Program-made: the position numbers and the translations under genes
In this document: in pieces, positions 63,984 through 64,000 of the stretch
How the letters are laid out: every line of letters starts with the position of its first letter
Numbering within the stretch: the first letter of the stretch is position 1
The notes under the pieces: model-generated
What the model was told of the DNA's origin: nothing
Database searches by the model: none
What the model saw: the letters and a program-made list of their open reading frames with translations, nothing else
Assembly: GCF_003031675.1 (NCBI RefSeq)
Contig: NZ_PYWX01000048.1
Location: 1-64,000, forward strand
Length of the DNA: 64,000 bases
Source: Pseudomonas palleroniana
GTDB taxonomy: Bacteria; Pseudomonadota; Gammaproteobacteria; Pseudomonadales; Pseudomonadaceae
Reading direction: 5' to 3'

Positions 63984-64000
63984 CAACCAATAAAATGGGC

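Overview
The window is chromosomal DNA of a Pseudomonas, most likely of the P. fluorescens group. The evidence is dense GC-rich coding with short intergenic gaps, a gene order that follows (from memory) the PA0575-PA0668 block of P. aeruginosa in reverse, and REP/REPIN elements of the kind known from P. fluorescens. About 58 kb is conserved core genome. The last 6 kb is the left end of an integrated element at a tRNA gene, and it runs off the window.

Layout. 1-180: a strong leftward stable-RNA promoter, probably of an rRNA operon lying outside the window. 181-10.8 kb: tyrS, an M23 peptidase gene, anmK, erpA, argC, hemJ, a nitronate-monooxygenase-like gene, DUF805, SDR and HIT genes, coq7 and osmC-like. 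11.0-21.6 kb: vfr, a lipoate-ligase-like gene, trpCDG, the autotransporter esterase estA, a REPIN, trpE, gph, rpe and an iron-type alcohol dehydrogenase. 21.7-28.9 kb: a polyamine/GABA-type ABC importer and a two-component system resembling AgtABCD/AgtSR. 29-40.2 kb: DUF3530, a DjlA-like co-chaperone, murU-amgK (cell-wall recycling), then lptD-surA-pdxA-rsmA-apaG-apaH-glpE. 40.5-46.7 kb: the stress cluster prkA-yeaH-spoVR, then cca. 46.7-57.9 kb: folK-folB, plsY, tsaD, the macromolecular synthesis cluster rpsU-dnaG-rpoD, and the c-di-GMP enzyme rmcA.

57.93-64.0 kb: tRNA-Ile2(CAU) followed by a prophage or satellite-like module. It holds a tyrosine integrase and an XRE repressor (leftward), paired palindromic operators, a Cox-like gene, an 896-residue zinc-finger/TOPRIM/ATPase primase-helicase, an iteron-like repeat cluster, and small genes including an Arc-type regulator. 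No structural phage genes are visible, so phage and satellite cannot be told apart here.

The most interesting signals are these. (1) A 28-codon leader ORF upstream of trpG ends in the same RWRWRA-stop module as the C-terminus of Gph, which lies just upstream of trpE; Gph's tail appears to double as the trpE attenuation leader. (2) The terminator after spoVR contains the cca ribosome-binding site in its stem. (3) The element's palindromic operators and phased CCTTCCA iterons look like its genetic switch and replication origin. Names rest on recognition of sequence and gene order only; no search was run.
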